Shown here: positions 1 to 7,553 of the stretch, piece by piece
How the letters are laid out: every line of letters starts with the position of its first letter
Position numbering within the stretch: position 1 is the stretch's first letter
NCBI GenBank assembly: GCA_903902705.1
Contig: CAIUVX010000140.1
Span: forward strand, 1 to 44,369
DNA from: an uncultured Methylococcales bacterium
GTDB taxonomy: Bacteria > Pseudomonadota > Gammaproteobacteria > Methylococcales > Methylomonadaceae
Direction: 5' to 3'
DNA length: 44,369 nt
Notes under the pieces: generated by a model
Told to the model about the DNA's origin: nothing
Database searches by the model: none
Seen by the model: only the letters and a program-made list of their open reading frames with translations
Position numbers and translations under genes: made by a program

Positions 1-417
1 GCCCTCAAGATTGCTTACGACATCTTTGCCAGAGCAATTAACAGTTGTTACCAATGCTTTATTGATAAACACATTAACCCCTGCTTCGATAGCATGATCC
101 TCTGTGAGCCGATCCACACTCCAAAAAACATTATAAGTCGCTTTGTCATTAGGAATATCAACCGCATAAGACTCTGCTCTTCCTACTCCTGCCCATTGAG
201 AAGTAGAAACTTGGTCACGCGGTGCTTTAATGGCTATTTCTGCTTTTCCCTGAGCGTTGCCAAACGAATAACTGATGGTTTTTTCTAAGTCGCATACTTC
301 AATTTTCTTACCTTTAGTGGTGGTGCAAGAAAATAAAGTTTTACCACCTTCGCATTTTGCGTAAACACTTGTTGCAAACAAAGCGGCGATTATGGGAAAT
401 ATTACAATAATTTTCAT
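1..417 (-). CDS. Secreted protein of unknown function, C-terminus outside the window
   Basis: An open frame runs from ATG at 417-415 on the minus strand to the window edge without a stop, giving 139 residues. It begins MKIIVIFPIIAALFATSVYA, a clear Sec signal peptide with likely cleavage after the AxA-type YA site, followed by KCEGGKTLFSCTT. The visible mature part has four cysteines (near residues 22, 31, 43 and 133) that could form disulphides, which fits a periplasmic or secreted location. A weak purine-rich stretch (AGAGAAAG) lies upstream of the start. I do not recognise a family. The protein is incomplete at its C-terminus. Confidence 0.75.
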   Translation of the reverse strand, partial: MKIIVIFPIIAALFATSVYAKCEGGKTLFSCTTTKGKKIEVCDLEKTISYSFGNAQGKAEIAIKAPRDQVSTSQWAGVGRAESYAVDIPNDKATYNVFWSVDRLTEDHAIEAGVNVFINKALVTTVNCSGKDVVSNLEG

Positions 418-1121
418 TAATGCTTTCTCTTTTATTGGGTTGACTAACAATAGTAAGCAGGTGGCGTGAATTTTACATTGTTTCCATACGCTACGTCACC
501 AGAGTAATCGCGCTTAAATTTTAACTCTTAAAAATCAATAAATTACAAATATTATTTTCTTATTTTTTGCAAAAACCACGGAATCTGACACAACCTCGTT
601 TGTAACCAAATTGATTATCTGATAATTATCAAAGTCAAGACAATTTAAGTGCGATTGCCCCAAGTTGGAATGCCTGAAGATAAAACACAAACACATCATT
701 TCGCCTTGCGGACAAAGCTATTAATCAAAGCAACTCAACAGGCTTTTGCTGAGTTGCAATGTTTAAGGGCGGCGTAACATCAGTTAAATAATATGTCCTG
801 AAAAATATTGACGCATCAATGCACCATCGGAGCGTTTATTTACCTTCACCCCCCTAAATTTGTTCGGCAATGGGCGGGTGATGCATTAAAAAGTTTTGAA
901 CGCTTTGATTTTTCTATCTTGAAAAATCATCGACACAGGTTTAGCCCAATACTAAATGCCTAAAAATGAATTAATTTTTAAAGTTATTCGTGAATTTATA
1001 GCATTAACTCAGTATTTTCATAGAATAGACTTTAAGTTTTCTAAAAAACTGTTATTATAACCCTTCCAAGTTGACACGTTGCGTGAAAGACAGTAAGTTT
1101 GTTTTACATTAGGGAGAAGCC
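418..1121. other. Long intergenic region between secreted-protein gene and csrA
   Basis: About 700 bases without a supportable gene. It must hold the promoter of the leftward secreted-protein gene and of csrA. A hairpin-forming inverted repeat lies at about 730-757 (GCAACTCA and TGAGTTGC arms, 12-base loop) with no U-run after it. The stretch 1051-1060 is very AT-rich (see the promoter entry). I saw no riboswitch fold, tRNA or clear gene remnant. Confidence 0.5.
1026..1058 (+). promoter_or_regulatory. Possible csrA promoter
   Basis: TATTAT at 1053-1058 resembles a sigma-70 -10 box, about 64 bases before the csrA start. The candidate -35 (TAGACT/CTTTAA, 1026-1035) is poor. This is only a weak match. 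Confidence 0.25.
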
Positions 1122-1322
1122 ATGCTTATATTGACTCGTAGAGTAGGGGAGACTTTGATGATTGGTGACGAAGTTACTGTCACTGTTCTTGGAGTAAAAG
1201 GAAATCAAGTTCGTATTGGTGTTAATGCGCCAAAGGACGTTTCTGTTCATAGGGAAGAAATTTACGAAAGGATCAAAAAAGAACAAGCTGAGTCAACAGG
1301 CTTAACAGGTTCTGACGAGTAA
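1122..1322 (+). CDS. csrA: Carbon storage regulator CsrA
   Basis: The 66-residue product is a full-length CsrA/RsmA, a dimeric RNA-binding protein that controls translation and stability of mRNAs by binding GGA motifs near ribosome binding sites. It starts [18 protein letters not shown] and has the family's [20 protein letters not shown] core and the [10 protein letters not shown] segment, including the conserved Arg of the RNA-binding surface. The ATG is set by an AGGGAGA ribosome binding site at 1111-1117. That site itself contains a GGA, so autoregulation is possible (inference). csrA followed by tRNA-Ser and tRNA-Arg is a common gammaproteobacterial arrangement. Confidence 0.97.
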   Translation: MLILTRRVGETLMIGDEVTVTVLGVKGNQVRIGVNAPKDVSVHREEIYERIKKEQAESTGLTGSDE

Positions 1323-1331
1323 GATAATTTA

Positions 1332-1423
1332 GGAGAGATGGCCGAGCGGCTGAAGGCGCTCCCCTGCTAAGGGAGTATGGGCTTTAACTCCCATCGAGGG
1401 TTCGAACCCCTCTCTCTCCGCCA
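1332..1423 (+). tRNA. tRNA-Ser(GCU)
   Basis: A 92-base cloverleaf with encoded CCA. Acceptor arms GGAGAGA and TCTCTCC pair, the discriminator is G, and the anticodon stem CTCCC/GGGAG encloses loop CTGCTAA with anticodon GCT at 1366-1368 (reads AGC/AGU). The long variable arm typical of class II tRNA-Ser is present (about 1374-1396), and the T arm is GAGGGTTCGAACCCCTC. It lies nine bases after the csrA stop, so it may be co-transcribed with csrA. Confidence 0.97.
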
Positions 1424-1454
1424 CTAGTTTCGGGTTTTGCATCTAATGTCGATG

Positions 1455-1483
1455 TTGACAAAACTCTTGCTTCTGTGTATAAT
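1455..1483 (+). promoter_or_regulatory. Consensus sigma-70 promoter for tRNA-Arg
   Basis: TTGACA at 1455-1460 and TATAAT at 1478-1483 are both exact consensus hexamers with the optimal 17-base spacer. Transcription should begin near 1490, nine or so bases before the tRNA-Arg 5' end. It probably drives tRNA-Arg and the following tRNA-Asn up to the terminator at 1728. Confidence 0.85.
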
Positions 1484-1498
1484 GAAAAAATCAGTAAG

Positions 1499-1575
1499 GC
1501 GCCTGTAGCTCAGCTGGATAGAGTAATCGGCTACGAACCGATCGGTCGGGAGTTCGAATCTCTCCAGGCGCACCA
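1499..1575 (+). tRNA. tRNA-Arg(ACG)
   Basis: A 77-base cloverleaf with encoded CCA. Acceptor GCGCCTG pairs with CAGGCGC and the discriminator is A. The anticodon stem ATCGG/CCGAT encloses CTACGAA with anticodon ACG, which would be modified to ICG and read CGU/CGC/CGA. The D-loop has GGATAG and the T arm GGGAGTTCGAATCTCTC. An exact-consensus promoter sits just upstream. Confidence 0.97.
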
Positions 1576-1644
1576 TTGATAAGTTTTCAAACAAATTTCA
1601 GTTTCATTAAATAATAAAAGTTTTTAATTAATGTCATAGATTAA

Positions 1645-1720
1645 TCCCCTGTAGCTCAGTCGGTAGAGCGGGTGACTGTTAATCACTAGGTCGGCGGTTC
1701 GAGCCCGTCCGGGGGAGCCA
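1645..1720 (+). tRNA. tRNA-Asn(GUU)
   Basis: A 76-base cloverleaf with encoded CCA. Acceptor TCCCCTG pairs with CGGGGGA (one T-G wobble) and the discriminator is G. Anticodon GTT is at 1678-1680 in loop CTGTTAA. The T arm reads GGCGGTTCGAGCCCGTC. No separate good promoter is visible in the 69 bases after tRNA-Arg, so the two are probably co-transcribed. Confidence 0.96.
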
Positions 1721-1727
1721 CACAATC

Positions 1728-1758
1728 AAAGCCTTGCAGTGATGCAAGGCTTTTTTTT
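1728..1758 (+). terminator. Intrinsic terminator of the tRNA cluster
   Basis: An 11-base perfect stem (AAAGCCTTGCA and TGCAAGGCTTT) with a GTGA tetraloop runs into a T tract ending at 1758. It lies eight bases after tRNA-Asn. The symmetric A/T flanks could also let it act on leftward transcripts from the methylase gene. Confidence 0.92.
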
Positions 1759-1802
1759 GCCTTGCATCTGGTAAATTTCCAGTAGTGGAGGTTGTAAAGC
1801 GT

Positions 1803-1838
1803 CACATAGTTTGCGACACAAAGACACTTAGTTTGCGA
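1803..1838. repeat. Pair of 14-base direct repeats beside the tail module
   Basis: CACATAGTTTGCGA at 1803-1816 and CACTTAGTTTGCGA at 1825-1838 differ at one base and are 22 bases apart. They occupy the gap between the tRNA terminator and the 3' end of the methylase gene. The arrangement resembles repeated transposase binding sites at Tn7/Tn5053-type transposon ends, but no transposase is in the window. Confidence 0.5.
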
Positions 1839-1870
1839 ATAAATAAAAGCCTTAAAACCGCTTTTACCCT

Positions 1871-2633
1871 CTAAAAATTCCTTATTAAAAGCTCCATAGA
1901 CTCCTTTCTAGCCTGTCCTTCTACACCGCGTCCGCGTGAATATTTGATAGCGAGAGACTCGATATAAAAGTCAGCAAATACTTCACGCATGGCAGGAATA
2001 TCATTGACAGAAATAACCATTTTTCCCTTCATTGTTTTGGCTATCTGAGCCATTCTGACATACTATTCCATATCAAAAACCATCCCATAACCTGCTGTGC
2101 CAAAATAGGGTGGGTCACAGTAGACTAATGTGTTTGGACTATCATAGCGTTCAATGCAATTAGCCCAATGAAAATGCTCAATAAACACCCTGTCAAGCCG
2201 AGTTGATAGCATCTCAATATCTTGTTTAAATCGTGTTACTGATAACCCTGCCGCCGATGCTCTGCTATAACCAAATGAAGGGTTTTTCATGTCTCCACCA
2301 AATGCCATACGATTAAGAGAATAGTATCTCGCAGCGCGTTGAATGTCGGTTAAATCGATAATGGATTGTGACTTCAATCGTTCAAATAACCAGCGGCTGT
2401 GCATCATGCCGACAGCTTGTTTAGCCAACTCTTCTGGGTGATGCTTTACACAGCGATACAGATTAATTAATTCACTATCAATATCGTTAATAACTTCTGC
2501 TTTTGAGCGTGGTTTACGCAATAGAATTGCCGCGCCACCGCAAAATGCCTCAATATAGCAAGAATGCTTTGGAAAGCCTGAGATAATAAACGGTGCTAGT
2601 TTGCTTTTGCCGCCCATCCAACGCAACATCGGT

Positions 2634-2647
<14 letters not shown>
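1871..2647 (-). pseudogene. D12-class DNA adenine methylase (Dam-like), split by an amber codon
   Basis: The first open frame (2647-2063, 194 residues) starts MAICKPMLRWMGGKSKLAPF, with the AdoMet-binding WxGGK motif of D12-class N6-adenine methylases. It continues with the family's YIEAFCGGAAILLRKP segment and the catalytic DPPY motif (VYCDPPYFGTAGYG). It ends at TAG 2065-2063. The same reading frame continues without another stop: YVR (2062-2054), then MAQIAKTMKGKMVISVND and on to 1871. That is the expected C-terminal third (target recognition and family motif KGKxxxSxND). Read through, the protein would be 258 residues, normal for phage Dam proteins. An AAGG ribosome binding site precedes the ATG. 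The gene is last in the tail operon and follows a variable-type tetranucleotide repeat. The truncated form probably lacks activity unless the amber codon is suppressed. Confidence 0.88.
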
Positions 2648-2708
<61 letters not shown>

Positions 2709-2780
2709 TATAAAAAGTTCCTTCATTTGAAAAATATTTTTAAGTATTGCTATCTACTACATTGCCAATCGATACTAAAA

Positions 2781-3815
2781 TCAGATGCTCTCAGCATTCA
2801 AACTCGTTGCTGCACCTGAGTTACTCCAGTTATGAGTGACACTGGTAACATTCCAATCGCCATTAATACCGTCTCTAAAACCTGTTAAAGTGATGCAGCC
2901 CTCAGCCGCAATGGCAGGGCTACCGATGCTTAATTGCAGGCTTAGTTTTGCGCCGCCACGGTTTAGTTTTTCCATTTCAGCACGGCAGGCGGCTTCGGCT
3001 TGCTCTTTGGTATCAAAGGTATGTTTTAAGGTCTTTTGCGGCTCTTTATTGCTGGTTTCAACATCCATGCTTTTTCTAGGATTCTTCTTTCTATGGCGAC
3101 CTATCGAATCCACATACTCAACCTTGGCAGTACCTTTGTTATGCCATTTTGCCTTGACGGATTTAAAGGAATCGCGCTCTGCATAAGTGACGTTATAACC
3201 GCTTTTACACTGGCTTTTATGGATTGTTACAGGCGGCACAGGTTCGCCGCTGACTGTTCTACTCGTACCTTTTTTAGCAAAAATCAGATTACCATCCGTG
3301 ACCTTAACTACAGCATCATAATCCTCAGCGACACGAGTAAGCAGGTGAATATTTGACTCTTCAGTTTGCGATAAATCCTTGAGAAAATAGCCTGCCATCT
3401 CGCTATCCACTTTAGGCGTTAGATTATGCTCTTTAGCGATTTTACTGACTAAATCCGCAATGCTTATATCCTTCCATTGTCTGGTTTTTTGGTCTTTGAC
3501 TGAGTTATCACCTGTCATACTGGCGGCTTTGCCACGAATGGACATCTCTTCTGGCATACCCGATAGGGTCACTTCATCAATAATATAACTGCCCATTTTA
3601 ACCAAGCCTGTTTCTTTATAGCCCAGCCAAACAGTCATTTCTACACCGATTTTAGGAATTTCCAGCCGTGCATCACGATCATCTAAACTCATTTCTACGG
3701 TGTCAGAATCCGTGCCTGCTGAATCAGAAACACTCAGCGACAACAAGCGTGTTTTAACCAGCTCCGTGATGTTAGTACCGTTTACCTCGACCTTGTAAAT
3801 CGGTGTCATTGCCAC
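2781..3815 (-). CDS. P2 gpD-like tail protein (late control / hub protein)
   Basis: A 344-residue protein of the P2 gpD family (phage late control D), structurally equivalent to the gp27-like hub that joins tail tube to spike. It starts MAMTPIYKVEVNGTNITELV and has the typical sequence SLSVSDSAGTDSDTVEMSLDD with later VWLGYKETGLVKMGSYIIDEV and SIADLVSKIAKEHNL. The C-terminal NGDWNVTSVTHNWSNSG segment is also typical. It overlaps the end of the X-like gene by ten bases, the usual X-D order in P2-like tails. In a P2-type particle it needs the spike protein gpV, which is not visible here. Confidence 0.9.
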   Translation of the reverse strand: MAMTPIYKVEVNGTNITELVKTRLLSLSVSDSAGTDSDTVEMSLDDRDARLEIPKIGVEMTVWLGYKETGLVKMGSYIIDEVTLSGMPEEMSIRGKAASMTGDNSVKDQKTRQWKDISIADLVSKIAKEHNLTPKVDSEMAGYFLKDLSQTEESNIHLLTRVAEDYDAVVKVTDGNLIFAKKGTSRTVSGEPVPPVTIHKSQCKSGYNVTYAERDSFKSVKAKWHNKGTAKVEYVDSIGRHRKKNPRKSMDVETSNKEPQKTLKHTFDTKEQAEAACRAEMEKLNRGGAKLSLQLSIGSPAIAAEGCITLTGFRDGINGDWNVTSVTHNWSNSGAATSLNAESI

Positions 3816-4015
3816 AACCTAATTGGTGTAATATCTTTGGTTTGATTAGGTAAATCAGGCAGGGTAATGATAACGCCAGCAGGTAACTGTTCGTTTTGTC
3901 TGGATAGATTCTGATTAGTAGCCAACACCAACTCTACCGCGCCTGATTGACTGCCATAATAGCGGTAACAGATAGCGTCTAACATATCGCCTTCTTTGGT
4001 TCTGTACTTAGTCAT
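3806..4015 (-). CDS. P2 gpX-like tail protein (LysM-type)
   Basis: A 69-residue protein with one LysM-like fold: KYRTKEGDMLDAICYRYYG near the start and LPAGVIITLPDLP near the end. Tail protein X of P2-like phages has this size and position (between U and D) and is thought to act in tail assembly at the hub. Its ATG lies inside the last codons of the upstream small gene (8-base overlap) and its end overlaps gpD, showing tight translational coupling. Confidence 0.88.
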   Translation of the reverse strand: MTKYRTKEGDMLDAICYRYYGSQSGAVELVLATNQNLSRQNEQLPAGVIITLPDLPNQTKDITPIRLWQ

Positions 4016-4187
4016 TTAAACACCACTCAATTTTATCTAAATTATCATCTACGAATTGATTGCTCGGTGGGTATGTCCAGTCGCTAGTACAGCCATTGTC
4101 AAAATGTATTTTGTAGAGTAACCTTAAATATGCGTGTGACCCGTGCTGCTCTTTCAAATCAAGCCACTGTTTTTTTTTAGTAGTCAT
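4008..4187 (-). CDS. Small tail-operon protein, 59 residues
   Basis: ATG at 4187-4185 directly abuts the gpU stop (TAA then ATG), and the frame ends at TAA 4010-4008, overlapping the gpX start. The product begins MTTKKKQWLDLKEQHGSHAY and contains TYPPSNQFVDDNLDKIEWC. It has three cysteines and is acidic at its C-terminus. I do not recognise a family. Its exact fit between U and X with 0- and 8-base junctions argues that it is a real cotranslated gene. Confidence 0.65.
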   Translation of the reverse strand: MTTKKKQWLDLKEQHGSHAYLRLLYKIHFDNGCTSDWTYPPSNQFVDDNLDKIEWCLND

Positions 4188-4637
4188 TTAGTCCTCTCCA
4201 TAGGCTTTTAAATCCATCGAAAATTCAATTTTACGCGGCATTCCATTCGCCCAAAACGTGCTGTTAGTGTTGCTGATTTTAGTGATGCACCACTTGCCCA
4301 GCACAAAGCCATTGCCATTGATTAAAATCAGCGGTTCACCTAATGCGGCTGACTCGCGCATTGCATCTAATTGAATCAAACCACCGCTAAAATCAGGCAA
4401 CATTAAGCCGCTTAGACTAATGGTTTCCTCACCAAATCCCGTGAACTGTTGCGCAGGTTTTCTGCCTAAGCGTTGCTGTGATTGCCAGTTGTATTCGGTC
4501 GAGTGTTGCAATGAATCATAAGTGGCGGTATAGATTGAAAACGGATAATTTCCTAAGATCATCATCTTATAAGTCATCTTGCTAACAGTCGCTGCTGCCG
4601 ATAGCACTGTATCAAGTACCGCGAGTGCGTTAGTCAT
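4188..4637 (-). CDS. P2 gpU-like tail protein
   Basis: A 149-residue protein of the P2 gpU family, a tail terminator/completion protein acting at the end of the tube. It has the family's MMILGNYPFSIYTATYDSLQ start region and WQSQQRLGRKPAQQFTGFGEE, then the glycine-rich LPDFSGG segment and the closing FWANGMPRKIEFSMDL. It overlaps the end of the tape measure gene by eight bases. Confidence 0.92.
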   Translation of the reverse strand: MTNALAVLDTVLSAAATVSKMTYKMMILGNYPFSIYTATYDSLQHSTEYNWQSQQRLGRKPAQQFTGFGEETISLSGLMLPDFSGGLIQLDAMRESAALGEPLILINGNGFVLGKWCITKISNTNSTFWANGMPRKIEFSMDLKAYGED

Positions 4638-7497
4638 GTAACTTACCTCGTTTTAATAACTGCTGACGTTGTTCTATCTTGGCAATAATACGGTTTGCCA
4701 AATCTTCTGAATTCTCACCTGCTAATTGATTAATGGTGATGCTAATACTCATAGCCGACGTACTAGCAACACCTGCCGCACCCTGTGAAGGAGCAGATGG
4801 ATTTGCTGCTACACCTGTTAAGTCTAACCCTGCATCAAAGGCGCGTGTGACATCTTGTGCAATCTTGACGCTCTCGCCAATCGGATTACTGCTGGATTGT
4901 GCCAAGCCGATTGCATCTGTTAAATCCATGCCCGCATCAAAGGCGCGTGTGACATCTTGTGCACTCTTGACGCTCTCGCCAAACGGATTACTGCTGGATT
5001 GTGCCAAGCCGATCTGCAAGCCTTTACTCATAGCCGACGTACTAGCAACACCTGCCGCACCCTGTGAAGGAGCAGATGGATTTGCTGCTACACCTGTTAA
5101 GTCTAACCCTGCATCAAATGCGCGTGTGACATCTTGTGCAATCTTGACGCTCTCGCCAATCGGATTACTGCTGGATTGTGCCAAGCCGATCTGCAAGCCT
5201 TGATTGATGAAACCACCCAGTTCAGCAAACACCCGACTAGGTGAATGAATCCCCAGTACACCCTGAAAGCTGGTTTTAATACTGCTTGCCATAGCCGAGA
5301 CTTGCGCCTTGACCTTGGCAAAACCTGCTGATAATCCACCCAGCAAACCGTCCATGATTTGCGCACCGATACTAAAGAAGCCCGACACCATCTCAACAGC
5401 CGCTGCGTGTAACTGACTAAAATAACCCACACCTATGGCAACTGCTTGACCTATAGATGTACCGACAATCATAAAGGCTTGAGCCAAGGTGCCAACAACC
5501 GAGATTAACGCGGTAATGGCAGAGCCTATAATCATGCCAAACGCTCTACCCGATTCACCAGCTGCTGCCAGTTCTGCACTGGTGGCATTGAGTGGCATAA
5601 ACAACTGCCCAATCCAACTAATTAAGCCGCCGATTGCTGAACCAATGGCACTAAATAACGGTTGTAAGGGAGCTAAAGACTCAAGCACAGGAGCTAAGCC
5701 AAACTTCAAGCCGTCCCATAATCCAACGGTAAACGCCTTAATGGGTTCCCAGTATTTAACGACTGCCACAGCTAACGCCGCCACTGCCATAATAACTATG
5801 CCAATAGGGTTTGCCGTCATTGCCGCATTCCATAGCCATTGTGCATCGGTCGCAATAGCCGTTCCTGCTGCCAATGCTTTTTGTTGAACCGCTAATGCAG
5901 TGCTAGCAATCGCATTCCCAACCAGCGCGGCATTCGCTCGCATGGTTGATAGTCTGAAAAAATCAAACGCCGCTTTGCCAAAAATCAGCGCGTCACTCAA
6001 CAATGTCCATCCAAACTTGGCAAGCAAGCTAACCACTTTAAACGCAAATAGCGCGGCAGACGTTTTGACAATAAAGCCAGTGACTACAGGAAACTTTTCA
6101 CCAGCAACGCTAAAATCATTGATAAAACCCGCCAACCCATCAGATATGCTGGTAATAGACGGCAGTAATACATTGCCCAGTACAATGCCCAACTCAGACA
6201 CCGAGGACATCATGCGCTCTACCGCGCCTGCGGTAGTGTTGTTCATGGTGTCTGCCATCGTCTTGGCAGCCCCTTCTGAATCAGTGACCTGCTTAATCAT
6301 ACTGTCTAATTCGCCACTAGACGCTGATTTTCCCAATTGCAAAAACGCAGTCGATGCTTCAACACCAAAGATTTTGGCATACGCTCCAAGCCTGTCCTTA
6401 TTACCCATCTTTAAGGTTGCTTTATCCAACTCTTTCAAAATAGTGGGCATATCCCTAAAATTACCCTTAGCATCAGCAACAGAAACACCGAGTGCCTTTA
6501 ATTCCTTTGCTGCTTTCTTAGGTGCAACGGCAAGCCGAATAAAGCCCATACGCAAAGCAGTACCCGCTTGCGTACCTTTAATTTGATTATTAGATAAGGC
6601 TGCCAGCATCCCGCCTGTTTGATTAAACGATACACCTACCGTAGAAGCGACACCGCCTGCATATTTAAGCGATTCGCCTATTTCTCTAACAGACGTGGTA
6701 CTTAAATTAGCGGTTTTAATCAGCGTGTCCGTGGTCTTACTCATATCCTCCATTTTGATATTGTAGCCGTGCATGATGTCAGAGGTTAGCTCAGCCGACT
6801 CCCCCAACTCCATTTGTGCAGCAGCGGCAATACTTAATACTGTGGGTGTAGCTGCCAATACCTTTTGGGTATCCATACCCGCCTTGGCTAAGGCAATCTG
6901 TGCGTCCGCTGCACCCAGTGCATCAAACTTGGTATCACGTCCCAACTGTCTAGCTTGTGCTTTAAGTGCCTCAGTGCTACCCTCCAGCACCGCGCCCAAC
7001 TCCGCCATTTTCTTTTCAAAGCTCATGGCAGTACGAATCGGCACAAGAAACGCCGCACCCAACGCCAACACGCCCATCGTCTCGCCCATCAACTCAGAAC
7101 GTCGATTTCGGTTATTATCGAGTTGTTGACGGCGTTGTAACTGCCGCGCTAAGCGTTCTTCTGATTGCCCCAGCCGACGGTTTTCACCTGACAAATCAGT
7201 CAGCTCCAAACCTAAACGTTGCGCAGCTTGTCTGGCTTGTTCCAGCTCCTGTTCAACGCGATTAATATCAGCCGCCAGTGCGGTATCACTCGCGCCTGTT
7301 TGTTGTTGCTGCGCTCTAAGTTGCGCGAGCTGCTCCGTTAGCCGTTGCACTCCCTGACCCGCATCACGCGCAAGACGAATTCTGGCAAGCTTTTCACCGA
7401 GTTCTTTCGCCTGTCTTGAAGCATTACCAAACGCACTGCCAACACTGCCATCCATAGCCGCGCCGATGATAATGCCTAGTGAGATTTTACTTGCCAT
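4630..7497 (-). CDS. Tail tape measure protein (P2 gpT-like)
   Basis: At 955 residues this is the longest gene of the module, as expected for the protein that sets tail length and is packed inside the tube. Residues about 25-135 are a predicted coiled coil rich in Gln, Arg and Leu. The conserved core near residues 155-440 has FEKKMAELGAVLEGSTEAL, ALAKAGMDTQKVLAATPTVLSIAAA and TGGMLAALSNNQIKGTQAGT (TP901/P2 tape-measure family). Several hydrophobic stretches follow at about 550-720. Residues about 765-930 contain three imperfect copies of an IGLAQSSSNPIGESVKIAQD unit, encoded by long DNA direct repeats. The ATG at 7497 follows the E/E' genes and a terminator-like hairpin. Confidence 0.94.
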   Translation of the reverse strand: MASKISLGIIIGAAMDGSVGSAFGNASRQAKELGEKLARIRLARDAGQGVQRLTEQLAQLRAQQQQTGASDTALAADINRVEQELEQARQAAQRLGLELTDLSGENRRLGQSEERLARQLQRRQQLDNNRNRRSELMGETMGVLALGAAFLVPIRTAMSFEKKMAELGAVLEGSTEALKAQARQLGRDTKFDALGAADAQIALAKAGMDTQKVLAATPTVLSIAAAAQMELGESAELTSDIMHGYNIKMEDMSKTTDTLIKTANLSTTSVREIGESLKYAGGVASTVGVSFNQTGGMLAALSNNQIKGTQAGTALRMGFIRLAVAPKKAAKELKALGVSVADAKGNFRDMPTILKELDKATLKMGNKDRLGAYAKIFGVEASTAFLQLGKSASSGELDSMIKQVTDSEGAAKTMADTMNNTTAGAVERMMSSVSELGIVLGNVLLPSITSISDGLAGFINDFSVAGEKFPVVTGFIVKTSAALFAFKVVSLLAKFGWTLLSDALIFGKAAFDFFRLSTMRANAALVGNAIASTALAVQQKALAAGTAIATDAQWLWNAAMTANPIGIVIMAVAALAVAVVKYWEPIKAFTVGLWDGLKFGLAPVLESLAPLQPLFSAIGSAIGGLISWIGQLFMPLNATSAELAAAGESGRAFGMIIGSAITALISVVGTLAQAFMIVGTSIGQAVAIGVGYFSQLHAAAVEMVSGFFSIGAQIMDGLLGGLSAGFAKVKAQVSAMASSIKTSFQGVLGIHSPSRVFAELGGFINQGLQIGLAQSSSNPIGESVKIAQDVTRAFDAGLDLTGVAANPSAPSQGAAGVASTSAMSKGLQIGLAQSSSNPFGESVKSAQDVTRAFDAGMDLTDAIGLAQSSSNPIGESVKIAQDVTRAFDAGLDLTGVAANPSAPSQGAAGVASTSAMSISITINQLAGENSEDLANRIIAKIEQRQQLLKRGKLHD
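4747..5190 (-). repeat. Direct repeats inside the tape measure gene
   Basis: The segments 4747-4911 and 5026-5190 (165 bases each) match at all but one position I could find (AAGGCGCG versus AATGCGCG). A shorter, more diverged copy lies between them (about 4921-5019). The repeats keep the reading frame and add about 90 residues to the C-terminal region. Near identity points to a recent duplication. Confidence 0.9.
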
Positions 7498-7517
7498 AGT
7501 CAGTCATTAAAAAAGGT

Positions 7518-7553
7518 AAAAAAAAAGCCTGATAAGCCGAAACCTATCAAGCT
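7518..7553 (-). terminator. Terminator-like hairpin between E' and the tape measure gene
   Basis: On the minus strand AGCTTGATA and TATCAGGCT pair over nine bases (one G-T) around a ten-base loop and are followed by nine T residues. The stem overlaps the E' stop codon. It lies about 20 bases before the tape measure ATG, where it could reduce transcription of T relative to the upstream structural genes. Confidence 0.55.

Noticed and set aside
94-288. Plus-strand frame near the window start
   Set aside because: Antisense to the secreted-protein gene, which has a signal peptide and a continuous frame to the edge.
418-1121. Riboswitch or small RNA in the csrA upstream region
   Set aside because: Only one simple inverted repeat without a U-run was seen; no known riboswitch core or CsrB-like GGA array was recognised.
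1104-1286. Minus-strand frame opposite csrA
   Set aside because: Fully antisense to an unmistakable csrA gene, with no start signal.
1645-1720. tRNA-Asn as prophage attachment site
   Set aside because: The tail module ends near the tRNA, but I found no second copy of the tRNA 3' end in the window and no integrase, so an attL/attR pair cannot be supported.
4747-5190. CRISPR-like repeats
   Set aside because: Only three long copies inside a coding frame, no short regular repeats with unique spacers and no cas genes.
4733-5203. 156-residue plus-strand frame with repeated segments
   Set aside because: It is antisense to the repeated C-terminal region of the tape measure gene; the repeats explain its regular look and there is no ribosome binding site.
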